From Rhodobacteraceae bacterium LNNU 3342 (lineage in GTDB: Bacteria > Pseudomonadota > Alphaproteobacteria > Rhodobacterales > Rhodobacteraceae), in the NCBI GenBank assembly GCA_008711135.1, contig VUAW01000006.1, positions 62,001 through 126,000 of the forward strand: 64,000 bases of DNA. The letters are read 5' to 3'. The stretch's first letter is position 1. Each line of letters begins with the position of its first letter. Made by a program: the position numbers and the translations under genes. A model generated the notes under the pieces. The model searched no databases. It had not been told where the DNA came from and saw only the letters and a list, made by a program, of their open reading frames with translations. This document shows positions 21,387 through 29,746 of this stretch, one piece after another.

Positions 21387-22274
21387 TTATGCGTTTTCGG
21401 AATAACCCTGCGCCGCCTGCCAGACCCGCTCGACGACAGGGCGCGACCGTGTGCCGTCCCGGTACAGCCGGATGTCCATCGGCATTTCGGGCGCCACGAC
21501 CTGCAGCCGCCCCGCCGCAATTTCCGCCGCGGCAAGGCTGCGGGGCAACCACGCCACCCCGTGACCTTCCAGCGCCATGAACTTCATCGCCTCGGCCATC
21601 GAGTTTTCGTTCACATGCGCCACGAAGGTTTCCGGCGCACCCGGCTGCCCCTGCGCCAGCGAGGTCAGCAGGCCAAGGAACGAGCCCCGCGAATACTGAA
21701 GCAGGGGCAGGGGGCCCGCGGCGCGCCAATCGTCGATATGGGCCGCGCTGGCGACGGCGGCCAGATGATCCTGCCCAACGGTGACAAAGGGAAACCGCCC
21801 CGGATCAAGCGGCACCGGGATGCTGGGGTGGTGAAAGGTCAGCAGGAAGTCATAGCCGCCATCGACCAGCGCCTGAATGCAAAGCGCATAGTTTTCCGGC
21901 AGCACCCGGCTGCCTATCTGCCCCAGCGAAGGCCGCAGCGATGACAGCCACTGCGGCACGAAGGTCACCGACAGGGTGTGCAGCGCCGTCAGCGCGATCA
22001 TGCCCTGAGTAGGGGTCTTGCGCCCCGCCAGCCCCGCCCGGCTTTGATAGCAAAGGCGGACGATCTCCTCGGCGGATTCACGGAAGGCGCGGCCCTCGGC
22101 GGTCAGGCTGACGGGATAGGTGGAGCGGTCCAGAAGCTCGCACCCCAGCCAAAGCTCCAGCGACCGGATGCGCCGGCTGAAGGCCGACTGGGTGACGTTT
22201 CGCGCCTCGGCCGAGCGCGAGAAACTGTGCGTCGACGCGACGCTGAGGAAATCCTCCAGCCACTTCAGTTCCAT
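21387..22274 (-). CDS. LysR-family regulator of the aspA/deacylase locus
   Basis: 295 residues with the N-terminal helix-turn-helix at about residues 5-60 (FLSVASTHSFSRSAEARNV, TQSAFSRRIRSLE) and a LysR effector domain. It lies between the M20 deacylase and aspA in the same orientation, 87 bp after the former and 144 bp before the latter. It probably controls this set. The effector is unknown. Confidence 0.85.
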   Translation of the reverse strand: MELKWLEDFLSVASTHSFSRSAEARNVTQSAFSRRIRSLELWLGCELLDRSTYPVSLTAEGRAFRESAEEIVRLCYQSRAGLAGRKTPTQGMIALTALHTLSVTFVPQWLSSLRPSLGQIGSRVLPENYALCIQALVDGGYDFLLTFHHPSIPVPLDPGRFPFVTVGQDHLAAVASAAHIDDWRAAGPLPLLQYSRGSFLGLLTSLAQGQPGAPETFVAHVNENSMAEAMKFMALEGHGVAWLPRSLAAAEIAAGRLQVVAPEMPMDIRLYRDGTRSRPVVERVWQAAQGYSENA

Positions 22275-22361
22275 CGGCCTACCCTTGGCGCGTGGCGCGC
22301 CGCGTTTCGTCGTGGATCATAGCCGCAGGTTCGGCAAGGCAAAACCGGCTGGCAATGCCGG

Positions 22362-23525
22362 TCACGGATCGCCAGACAGGAAATCCACCAGCCGGGACAG
22401 CATCCCGTCGCATTGGGCCAGCTGTTCAAGGCTGGCGAACTCGTCGGGCTTGTGCCCCTGATCCATGAAGCCGGGCCCGCAGATGACGGTGGGGATGCCA
22501 AGGTGCTGACTGAACAGCCCGCCCTCGGTTCCGAAGGCCACCTTCAGGGGAAGGGGCTCCGCATCAAGCAGCCGGGCCAGAAGCCGGACCGCCGGTGAGT
22601 CACTCGCCGTGTTCAGGCCGGGATAACTGGAGATTTCCTCCACCTCGATCCGGGCGTGGGGGAAGCGGTTGTGGTAGGGCGCGGCGATGGCTTCGGCATC
22701 CGACCTGATGCCGGCAAGGATGACAGAGGGATCATCCTCCGCGATGTTCCGGATCTCGAACTCGATCTCGCACTGGTCAGGGACGATGTTCAGGGCGGTG
22801 CCGCCCCGCATGATCCCGGCGTGGATCGTGGAATATGGAATGTCGTAATCGATATCCCGCCGGCCATTCACGCGCAGATCTTCCTGGCGGGTCTGCAAGG
22901 CCGTGACAAAGGCCGCGCCCAAGTGAAGCGCGTTCATCGCGTTGGGCGCCAGCGCGGAATGGCCCGTCTGGCCGTGGCAGCAGGCACGAAGCGCCGTCTT
23001 GCCCTTGTGCCCGGTCGCCACCCGCATGCCGGTGGGCTCGCCAACGATGCAGATCGCCGGCCGATCCGGGCGCAGCGCCAGCGCGTCGATCATTCCGCGG
23101 ACGCCCATGCAGCCGATCTCTTCGTCATAGGACAGGGCAAGGTGCAGCGGCTGGCGCAGGGGATGTTGCGCGGCATGCAGTGCAGCGTGCAGGGCGCATG
23201 CAATGAACCCCTTCATGTCCGCGGTCCCACGGCCGTAAAGGCGACCGTCCTGTTCGCGCAGGGTGAAAGGATCGTGCGTCCAGTCCTGTCCGGTCGCAGG
23301 AACTACATCCGTATGCCCGGACAGAACCACCCCGCCCGCACCCTCCGGGCCCAGCGTCGCCCAAAGATTGGCGCGGGACCCGTCCGGATGTGCGAACCGT
23401 TCCGTCCGCGCCCCGGCCGCCGCAAGCAGCTCCTCGACATAGTCAAGCAGCGCAAGGTTGGATGAACGCGACACGGTGGGTTCCGCCACAAGGCGGGCCA
23501 GGATCTCAGTGGTCGAAGGGATCAT
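22362..23525 (-). CDS. M20 peptidase-family deacylase, ArgE-like
   Basis: 387 residues from the ATG at 23525, after AAAGGAC; a start at 23579 would overlap the upstream gene. Di-metal M20 motifs are visible: SGHTDVVPA (metal His), YGRGTADMKGF (bridging Asp), SYDEEIGCMG (catalytic Glu and metal Glu), and a C-terminal GTEGGLFSQHLG. The length and ends match N-acetylornithine deacetylase. The context of aspartase, RidA, DUF1028 and an amino-acid ABC transporter, with no arginine genes, suggests a catabolic N-acyl amino acid deacylase. The exact acyl substrate is not readable. Confidence 0.82.
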   Translation of the reverse strand: MIPSTTEILARLVAEPTVSRSSNLALLDYVEELLAAAGARTERFAHPDGSRANLWATLGPEGAGGVVLSGHTDVVPATGQDWTHDPFTLREQDGRLYGRGTADMKGFIACALHAALHAAQHPLRQPLHLALSYDEEIGCMGVRGMIDALALRPDRPAICIVGEPTGMRVATGHKGKTALRACCHGQTGHSALAPNAMNALHLGAAFVTALQTRQEDLRVNGRRDIDYDIPYSTIHAGIMRGGTALNIVPDQCEIEFEIRNIAEDDPSVILAGIRSDAEAIAAPYHNRFPHARIEVEEISSYPGLNTASDSPAVRLLARLLDAEPLPLKVAFGTEGGLFSQHLGIPTVICGPGFMDQGHKPDEFASLEQLAQCDGMLSRLVDFLSGDP

Positions 23526-23556
23526 CCGGATGTCCTTTGCAAGGGCAGGCCCTGGG

Positions 23557-24234
23557 TCACAGGTCCCCGGGAACCCCATAGCTGGGCGCGTCCAACGGGT
23601 TCAGGGCCCGCGTGACATAGGCGTCCATCTCTGGCCGCCAGCGCTGCCAGAGCGCGGCGCCCTCTTCGATCGGGTCCCCCTCGGTCCAGTCGATGCGCAG
23701 GTCGGCGACGTTCCAGGACACCTTATCGACCAGGATCAGACCGAAGGAATGGACGGGGCCTTCCTCGCCCCCGGCAGCCATGGCCGCACGCATGGCGCCG
23801 ATCAGCCGGTCGCCGAGGTGCTGACCTCTGGAGGCTTCGAAAGCCTCGACCATCGTCTGCGGAATGGTGGCAGAGGTCAGCATGTTCCCCGCTGCGGCCA
23901 CATCCTGCGCCCGGGCAGAACCATGGGTGCCCAAGGTCTTTGCGCCGGAATGGGTGGCCGCGCCGCCCTGCGCATCCACAAGCACAAGCTGGCGGAACTC
24001 GATATGCGGGGCTTCGGCCACCAGCCGGGCGAGCGCGGCCTCGGCCGTCAGGCCTCTCGCCATCAGGTCCAGCCCCTTGGGGCCAAGGCTGGGGTCGGTG
24101 ACGTTCTGGGTCGCCACCACGCCGACGCCGGCGCGGGCATGGGCACAGCGGGCAGCGACAGCCGGGGATGACGAGGACACCGCCATTCCAAACATGCCGG
24201 TATCCGCGCAACGGGCAGAGATGGAGAACGTCAT
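23557..24234 (-). CDS. DUF1028 family protein (Ntn-hydrolase-like fold)
   Basis: 225 residues. The family is recognised by TFSISARCADTGMFGMAVSS at the N-terminus, GVGVVATQNVTDPSLGPKGL, and the block around AAGNMLTSATIPQTMV. DUF1028 proteins have an Ntn-hydrolase-like fold and are often found with peptidases and RidA, but no reaction is established that I can name. It starts one base after the RidA stop and ends 31 bp before the deacylase, so all three are one transcript. A hydrolase acting on an amide-bonded amino acid derivative is a reasonable guess. Confidence 0.8.
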   Translation of the reverse strand: MTFSISARCADTGMFGMAVSSSSPAVAARCAHARAGVGVVATQNVTDPSLGPKGLDLMARGLTAEAALARLVAEAPHIEFRQLVLVDAQGGAATHSGAKTLGTHGSARAQDVAAAGNMLTSATIPQTMVEAFEASRGQHLGDRLIGAMRAAMAAGGEEGPVHSFGLILVDKVSWNVADLRIDWTEGDPIEEGAALWQRWRPEMDAYVTRALNPLDAPSYGVPGDL

Positions 24235-24235
24235 G

Positions 24236-24658
24236 TCAGGCTTCGTCGGGGATGACGGCGGTCACTTCGATCTCCACCAGCCATTCGGGGCGGGCCAGCG
24301 CAGAGACCACGAGACCGGTGGATACGGGGAAGACGCCCTGCAGGTATTTGCCCATCTCGTTATAGACCGCCTCGCGGTAGCGGATGTCGATCAGGTAGAC
24401 CACGACGCGGCAGATGTGCGAGAGGTCGGAACCTGCCTCTTCCAGCAGCATCTTGATGTTTTCCATGGCCTTGCGGGCCTGCGCTGCGGCGTCGCCCACA
24501 TGCAGGCTTTCCCGCGTATCCAGATCCTGCGAGATCTGGCCGCGCACGAACACCGTGGCCCCGCGCGCAATGACCGCTTGGCACAGGTCGTTGTTCAGCT
24601 TTTGCTCAGGGTAGGTTTCCTTGGTGTTGAACGGGCGGATGCGGGTATGGACGGGCAT
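24236..24658 (-). CDS. RidA/YjgF family protein
   Basis: 140 residues from the ATG at 24658 with a GAGGAGAC ribosome site. RidA features include VFVRGQIS near residue 30, ARKAMENIKMLLEEAGSDLSH and the C-terminal block VEIEVTAVIP. RidA proteins hydrolyse reactive enamine/imine intermediates released by PLP enzymes or amino-acid oxidases; this longer subgroup often belongs to amino-acid-derivative catabolic operons. The arginine that binds the carboxylate in classical RidA is not obvious at its usual spot, so it may be a divergent subfamily. Confidence 0.8.
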   Translation of the reverse strand: MPVHTRIRPFNTKETYPEQKLNNDLCQAVIARGATVFVRGQISQDLDTRESLHVGDAAAQARKAMENIKMLLEEAGSDLSHICRVVVYLIDIRYREAVYNEMGKYLQGVFPVSTGLVVSALARPEWLVEIEVTAVIPDEA

Positions 24659-24687
24659 GGATGTCTCCTCGGATGGGGGTCGAACAG

Positions 24688-24710
24688 GGCCCCCGCGCGA
24701 TGCAGGGGCC
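24688..24710 (-). other. Stem-loop after the ABC binding-protein gene
   Basis: GGCCCC and GGGGCC arms around an 11-base loop lie in the 61-bp gap between the binding-protein stop codon and RidA. With no T-run it is best read as an mRNA 3'-stabilising or partial-termination element that raises binding-protein levels relative to downstream genes. Confidence 0.4.
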
Positions 24711-24719
24711 ACAAAGGGT

Positions 24720-25856
24720 TCAGTTGGTCTGGTAGTTGGTCCACGCACCGTCACGAACGGTCTTCAACTCGATGTCCATCGGGGTCTGGGTCTGGCCATT
24801 TTCGTCGAAGGTGATCGTGCCCGTGGTGCCGTCATGCTCGATGTCGCGGATCGCGGCGGCAAGCGCCACCTTGTCATCGATGCCGACTTCCTCGATGGCC
24901 TGGATGATCAGGTTCGTCGCGTCATAGGCGTATTTGGTGTACGGGCTGGCGGGCTCGGCAAAGCCGCGCGCGGCATAGTCCGCGTCAAGCTGATCGAGCT
25001 TCGGGTTCGCCGCCGCTGCGGGATAGGACACGATCGCGGCCTCGGCCGCATCGCCAGCGACCGACACGAATTCCGGGTCATACATCCCCGAAGTACCGAG
25101 CATCGGCTTGTCCAGCCCGACCTCTTTCATCTGCCGGGCAAGGATGCCGGCCTCGGTGATGACCCCGCCAAAGTAGACCGCGTCGATGTCCTTGCCCTTC
25201 AGGCCGGTCAGGATCGTGCGGAAGTCGGTCGAGCCGACCGGCAGCAGGTCGGTCGAGACGATCTCGCCCCCCGCTTCGGGAACAAAGGTGCTGATCGCTT
25301 CCGCGTTCGATTTCCCGAAGTCCGAGGTGTCGGCGATGATGGCGATCCGCTTGGCGCCCAGTTCATTCACCGCCCATTCGGCAAGCGGCTGGTTTTCCGT
25401 CAGCAACGTGGGGGTGACGCGCGTGACCTCGGGCAGGTTCTGGTTGGTGATCGCGGGCGAAATCGCCCCCCAGATGACGAGCGGGGTCTGGAAGCGCGAA
25501 AAGACCGGCATCGTCGCCAGCGCCACGGGCGAGTTCCAGTGCCCGGTCGCCGCCACCACGTTCGGGTCGTTGACCAGCTTCATCGCGGCAGACACACCGG
25601 TTTGCGGATCGGAGGCGTCGTCCAGCACGACGCCTTCAAATTCATAGGCCAGGTCAGGGTTGGCGTTCGCCTGCTCGATCGCCAGCAGGAAGCCGTTGCG
25701 GGCGCCAAGCCCCTGCTGCGCGTTGCCGCCCGAGAGCGGGCCAAGGAACCCGATCTTCACGGCGGTCTTTTCAGCATGGGCAGGCACGGCAAAGGCGGCG
25801 GCTGACAAAAGCAGACCGGCGATCGCGGCGCGGCGGGTGGTCAGGAATCTGGTCAT
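24720..25856 (-). CDS. Branched-chain amino acid-type ABC transporter substrate-binding protein
   Basis: 378 residues. A signal peptide is clear (TRFLTTRRAAIAGLLLSAAA, cleavage after AHA near residue 29). The mature part has the LivJ-type two-lobed fold with KIGFLGPLSGGNAQQGLGAR. LivJ-family binding proteins deliver amino acids, amides or urea to LivHMGF permeases, and the divergently transcribed permease and ATPase set is 270 bp away. It heads the minus-strand operon with RidA, DUF1028 and the deacylase, so its cargo is probably their substrate. Confidence 0.9.
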   Translation of the reverse strand: MTRFLTTRRAAIAGLLLSAAAFAVPAHAEKTAVKIGFLGPLSGGNAQQGLGARNGFLLAIEQANANPDLAYEFEGVVLDDASDPQTGVSAAMKLVNDPNVVAATGHWNSPVALATMPVFSRFQTPLVIWGAISPAITNQNLPEVTRVTPTLLTENQPLAEWAVNELGAKRIAIIADTSDFGKSNAEAISTFVPEAGGEIVSTDLLPVGSTDFRTILTGLKGKDIDAVYFGGVITEAGILARQMKEVGLDKPMLGTSGMYDPEFVSVAGDAAEAAIVSYPAAAANPKLDQLDADYAARGFAEPASPYTKYAYDATNLIIQAIEEVGIDDKVALAAAIRDIEHDGTTGTITFDENGQTQTPMDIELKTVRDGAWTNYQTN

Positions 25857-26126
25857 TTTGCCTCTCTGAAGGAACGGTTGCCTGTCTTGCGCAGGGTCAT
25901 TTGCAATGATGCGGCAGCCCGCGCGGCAGAATGGCCGAGACTTTCCCCATCATCGTGCAAGGGGCGGTATAGGCGGTCATGCCGGGTTGATTAAGTCGTT
26001 TTTCCTGAGCCGGTGGTTCGGAAAAAGCTATTCGTCCGGATGATCGGCAGGAACTACTGTGTCCGGAATCGCGCGATCCGGCGCCAATAAATCCACAAAC
26101 GTCAACAGACCAACGGAGGGGCCAAA
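25857..26126. promoter_or_regulatory. Divergent promoter region of the Liv transporter locus
   Basis: 270 bp without a gene. It holds an inverted repeat, TTTTTCC (25999-26005) and GGAAAAA (26020-26026) with 14 bases between, and two direct copies of GTCCGGA at 26034 and 26061. The spacing of 27 bp and the central position suggest regulator binding sites shared by both divergent operons, probably for the LysR at 21387-22274. No convincing -35/-10 pair stands out. Confidence 0.4.
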
Positions 26127-27029
26127 ATGGACAGCCTTCTCGTTCAGCATCTACTTAACTGGATGGTGCTGGGCAGCATTTACACCCTTGTCGCAATCGG
26201 GTTCAGCCTGCTTTTCGGGTTGCTGAACGTGATCCATTTCTCGCATGGCGACGTGTCCATGGTGGCGCCCTTCGTTGCGCTGGCAAGCCTTCAGGCGTTC
26301 CTTGGGCTCGTGGGCAGCAGCGCCCCGGCGGCCCTGCTTTTGGCGTTGGCGGTGGCGATCCTTGCCACCGGGCTGGTGGGGATCGGGGCTGACCGGCTGG
26401 TCATTCGTCGGTTTCGCAATTCTCCGGCGATGATGGCGCTGGTCGCGACCGTGGCGCTTGGCACAGCGGTACGTGAGCTTGTGCGCGCCATCTACCCGCA
26501 GGGGTCGAACCCCAAGGCGTTTCCCGCCATCGTTCAGGGTAATGTTGCGGGGCTTCCGGCGCAGCCCGTCCTTATCATCGTGACCTCGGTCGCCGTGGTG
26601 GCGCTGATGTATGTGCTGATGCAAAGGACGGCGATCGGCACGCGCATCCGCGCCGTGGCCGAGGATCGCGACACGGCGCGGCTGATGGGGATTTTCCCGG
26701 AACGGATCTTTGCCTTCACCTTCTTCCTTGCCTCGGCCGTCGGTGCGCTGGGGGCGCTGTTCTTTGCCAGCCACGCCGGGGTCGTGCGCTTTGACTTCGG
26801 CGTGCAGCTGGGCCTGATCGGCTTCTCGGCCGCTGTAATCGGCGGGCTGGGGTCAATGAACGGGGCCATCCTCGGTGCGCTTGCCATTGCGGGGATCGAG
26901 TCCATCGTGCAGGCCAACATGGCCGAAGGCGCGTCCTACCGGCTCGTCTTTGTCTTCCTTCTGGTCATCCTGATGCTTTGCGTGCGGCCCTCGGGCCTGC
27001 TGGGCAAGCCGGTCATGGAAAAGGTGTAG
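26127..27029 (+). CDS. Branched-chain amino acid-type ABC transporter permease LivH
   Basis: 300 residues, very hydrophobic with about eight membrane spans. GSIYTLVAIGFSLLFGLLNV near the N-terminus and GALGALFFAS and AVIGGLGSMNGAILGA toward the end are the standard LivH blocks, including the EAA-like loop contacting the ATPase. It has a strong GGAGGGG ribosome site and is first of four tightly packed genes. Confidence 0.92.
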   Translation: MDSLLVQHLLNWMVLGSIYTLVAIGFSLLFGLLNVIHFSHGDVSMVAPFVALASLQAFLGLVGSSAPAALLLALAVAILATGLVGIGADRLVIRRFRNSPAMMALVATVALGTAVRELVRAIYPQGSNPKAFPAIVQGNVAGLPAQPVLIIVTSVAVVALMYVLMQRTAIGTRIRAVAEDRDTARLMGIFPERIFAFTFFLASAVGALGALFFASHAGVVRFDFGVQLGLIGFSAAVIGGLGSMNGAILGALAIAGIESIVQANMAEGASYRLVFVFLLVILMLCVRPSGLLGKPVMEKV

Positions 27030-27033
27030 GCGC

Positions 27034-28212
27034 ATGGCCATGACAGCAACACATACCCACGCCCCTGCCGCGTTCCCCTCTGCCCTGATCGTCATCGCGG
27101 CCGAGGTTCTGGGGGCGGCCCTGCTTTGGGGCCTGCTGGAGGCGAATTCAACGCCGGTCGTCCTCGCGCTGCTGGGGGTGATGGGGGCGGGCTTTGCCCT
27201 GATGCAGATCCGCCCCCAGATCGAGGACATCATCGTCGGCGCGTTCCGCGCGGCGCGGGGGGTGGCCCTTTGGGTGGGGATCCTCATCGTCCTGACCTAC
27301 CCGATCCTTCTGGGCGCGAACACCTACGCGATGCATCTGGTGATCGTCGCGCTGCTCTACTCGGTGCTGGCGCTGGCGCTGAACTTCCAGCTTGGATCGG
27401 CCAACATCCCGAACTTCGCGACCGGGGCGACCTATGGGATCGGGGCCTATACCTCGGCCCTGCTGGCGATCCATTTCGGCCTGTCCATGTGGGCGACGCT
27501 CCCGGCGGCGGCGCTGGTTGCCACGGCCTTCGGGTTCCTGCTGGGCATTCCGTCGATGCGGACGCGGGACAGTTATCTGGCGCTGGTCACCATCGCCTTT
27601 GGCATTGTTATCCACCAGATGCTGAACAACCTGTCCTGGACCGGCGGCCCGAACGGGCTGGTGGGCATCCCCGCGCCCAGCCTGTTTGGCCATTCATTCA
27701 TGCAGCCGATCCAGTTCGCGGGCATCCGGCTGCCGCCGCAGGCCAACTTCTATTACCTGGCCCTTGCCTTGCTGGGGCTTGCCATCCTGTCGGCCAAGCG
27801 GCTGCATGAAAGCCGGATCGGCCTGGCTTGGAACGCAATTCGGGCGGACGAACTGGCTGCGCGGTCGCAGGGCATCAACGTCGCGTGGTACAAGATCCTG
27901 GCCTTTGCCGTGGACGCGTTCCTGGCGGCGTTCGCGGGCACGATCTATGCGTTCTACGTGTCCTACATTTCGCCGGATAACTTCACCTTTCTTGTATCGG
28001 TGACGATCATGACCATGGTCATCGTTGGCGGCATGGACAACACCTTTGGCGTGATCGTGGGGGCGTTCCTGCTGACCCTGCTGCCCGAAAAGCTGCGGAT
28101 CTTTTCGGATTACCGGCTGCTGTTCGTATCCGTCGTGGTGATCCTGTTCCTGATCCTGCGGCCCAAGGGCCTGTTCCCGCAACGCCAGCGCCATTATGGG
28201 GCACACAAATGA
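27034..28212 (+). CDS. Branched-chain amino acid-type ABC transporter permease LivM
   Basis: 392 residues with an N-terminal extension of about 80 residues containing two extra spans, then the LivM core (ALNFQLGSANIPNFATGATY, FLLGIPSMRTRDSYLALVTI, RLHESRIGLAWNAIRADELA). It starts 4 bp after livH and its stop overlaps the ATPase start as ATGA. With LivH it forms the membrane channel. Confidence 0.92.
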   Translation: MAMTATHTHAPAAFPSALIVIAAEVLGAALLWGLLEANSTPVVLALLGVMGAGFALMQIRPQIEDIIVGAFRAARGVALWVGILIVLTYPILLGANTYAMHLVIVALLYSVLALALNFQLGSANIPNFATGATYGIGAYTSALLAIHFGLSMWATLPAAALVATAFGFLLGIPSMRTRDSYLALVTIAFGIVIHQMLNNLSWTGGPNGLVGIPAPSLFGHSFMQPIQFAGIRLPPQANFYYLALALLGLAILSAKRLHESRIGLAWNAIRADELAARSQGINVAWYKILAFAVDAFLAAFAGTIYAFYVSYISPDNFTFLVSVTIMTMVIVGGMDNTFGVIVGAFLLTLLPEKLRIFSDYRLLFVSVVVILFLILRPKGLFPQRQRHYGAHK

Positions 28213-29000
28213 CGCAGCCGCTTTTGTCGCTCAGGGGGTTGGGCATCCGGTTCGGCGGGCTTGTCGCCGTCGATGATGTCGACTTCGACCTGCCGCCGTC
28301 ACATATCACCTGCATCATCGGCCCGAACGGCGCCGGGAAATCGACGCTGTTCAACCTGATTACCGGGATCTACAAGCCCGGTTCCGGGCGCGTGCTGCTG
28401 GATGGTCAGGACATTACCGGCCTGCCGCCCCATCAGATCGCGGCCAAGGGGGTCGCGCGGACCTTCCAGTCCTCCCGCCTGTTCGAGGACCTGTCGATCC
28501 TGGACAACGTCATGATCGGGATGCACTCGCGGACCAAGACCAGCGTGCTGTCGGCGCTGCTGACGCCCCGCCGCGCCCGCCGCGAACTGGATGCCTGTGC
28601 CGAGGAAGCCAGCGCGATCCTGCGAAGCCTGTCGGAAGAGCTTTACATGCGGCGGTACGAACCCGCGGGCATCCTGCCCCAGGCCGACCGCAGGCGGTTG
28701 GAAATCGCACGGGCGCTGGCCCTGCATCCGCGGCTGATCCTGCTGGATGAACCATCTTCGGGGATGGATGACCGGGACACGGCCGACCTGATGAACGACA
28801 TCCGGCGCGTGATGCGGGAAAATCCGGGGCTTTCCTTCCTGATCATCGAACACGACATGCGCCTGGTGGCGGAGCTGCCCGATGATGTGATCGTCATCGA
28901 CTATGGCAAGAAGATCGCCCAGGGGCAGTTTGCCGACGTGCGCCTGCTGCCGCGCGTGCAGCAGGCCTATCTTGGCCAGAAGGCGGTGGAACATGCTTGA
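28209..29000 (+). CDS. Branched-chain amino acid-type ABC transporter ATPase LivG, unusual signature motif
   Basis: 263 residues. The Walker A motif GPNGAGKST is near residue 39, the Q-loop ARTFQSSRLF around 84, and Walker B LILLDEPSSGM and the switch HD motif (IIEHDM) are intact. The ABC signature normally written LSYGQ or LAYGQ before QRRLEIARAL reads LPQAD at residues 156-160, so the central Ser/Gly-Gln are missing. The downstream RRRLEIARALALHP is normal, so this is a local substitution, not a frameshift. Both neighbours overlap it by a few bases. It may make one ATP site of the LivG/LivF pair degenerate. Confidence 0.88.
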   Translation: MTQPLLSLRGLGIRFGGLVAVDDVDFDLPPSHITCIIGPNGAGKSTLFNLITGIYKPGSGRVLLDGQDITGLPPHQIAAKGVARTFQSSRLFEDLSILDNVMIGMHSRTKTSVLSALLTPRRARRELDACAEEASAILRSLSEELYMRRYEPAGILPQADRRRLEIARALALHPRLILLDEPSSGMDDRDTADLMNDIRRVMRENPGLSFLIIEHDMRLVAELPDDVIVIDYGKKIAQGQFADVRLLPRVQQAYLGQKAVEHA

Positions 29001-29691
29001 TCTGCAGAATGTCAGCACGGCCTATGGCCAGGTCGCGATGCTGCGTGGAATTTCGATCACCGTTCGCAAGGGCGAACTGGTGTGCCTACTAGGGCCAAAC
29101 GGGGCAGGGAAGTCCACGACCTTCAAGGCGCTGTCGGGGCTGTTGCCGCTGAAGGGCGGTAATGTGGCGCTGATGGGGCAGGACGTCACGCGGCTGGGCG
29201 CGGAACGGCTGACGGCGCAGGGGATCGGCTTCGTGCCCGAGGGGCGCAAGCTGTTCCCGTCGCTGACGGTGCGGGAGAACCTGAAGCTGGGTTACGATGC
29301 GTCGGGCTGCGGCACGCCGTTTGAGGCGCGGCTTGAGATGATCCATGACCTGTTTCCACGCATCAAGGAGCGGATGAACCAGCAGGCCCGGACGATGTCG
29401 GGCGGCGAGCAGGCGATGGTGGCCCTGGCCCGGGCGCTGATCGGGGACCCGGAGCTGCTGATCATGGATGAACCGTCGCTGGGCCTGTCGCCCAAGCTGA
29501 TCGACGAGTATTTCGACACTGTCGCGCGCATCCATGCGGAGGGGCGGACGGTGCTGCTGATAGAGCAGAATGCCGAAAAGGCCCTGTCGATCGCGGACCG
29601 CGGCTACCTGCTGGTCCGGGGGCAGATCGCAGTCGAAGGATCGCGGGCAGAGATGCTGGCAGACGACACCATCCGGCACATGTACCTGTAA
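28993..29691 (+). CDS. Branched-chain amino acid-type ABC transporter ATPase LivF
   Basis: 232 residues from the ATG at 28993, which overlaps the livG stop. Walker A GPNGAGKST, canonical signature MSGGEQAMVALARAL, Walker B LLIMDEPSLGLSP and LIEQNAEKAL switch region are all present. It pairs with LivG to energise the transporter. It is the last gene of the plus-strand operon and is followed by a hairpin. Confidence 0.92.
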   Translation: MLDLQNVSTAYGQVAMLRGISITVRKGELVCLLGPNGAGKSTTFKALSGLLPLKGGNVALMGQDVTRLGAERLTAQGIGFVPEGRKLFPSLTVRENLKLGYDASGCGTPFEARLEMIHDLFPRIKERMNQQARTMSGGEQAMVALARALIGDPELLIMDEPSLGLSPKLIDEYFDTVARIHAEGRTVLLIEQNAEKALSIADRGYLLVRGQIAVEGSRAEMLADDTIRHMYL

Positions 29692-29700
29692 CCAAGCGGA

Positions 29701-29726
29701 AGGGGCCACGGCATGCTGCGGCCCCT
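29701..29726. terminator. Hairpin between convergent livF and GMC genes
   Basis: AGGGGCC and GGCCCCT arms enclose 12 bases that can form a further GCA/TGC step. It lies in the 55-bp convergent gap. No strong T-run is seen, so efficiency is uncertain. Confidence 0.5.
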
Positions 29727-29746
29727 GCGCCTTTACGCGCGGCCCA

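Noticed and set aside
25999-26026. Rho-independent terminator at the TTTTTCC/GGAAAAA repeat
   Set aside because: It lies in a divergent promoter gap with no gene ending there, and the stem is AT-rich and weak; better read as a possible operator.
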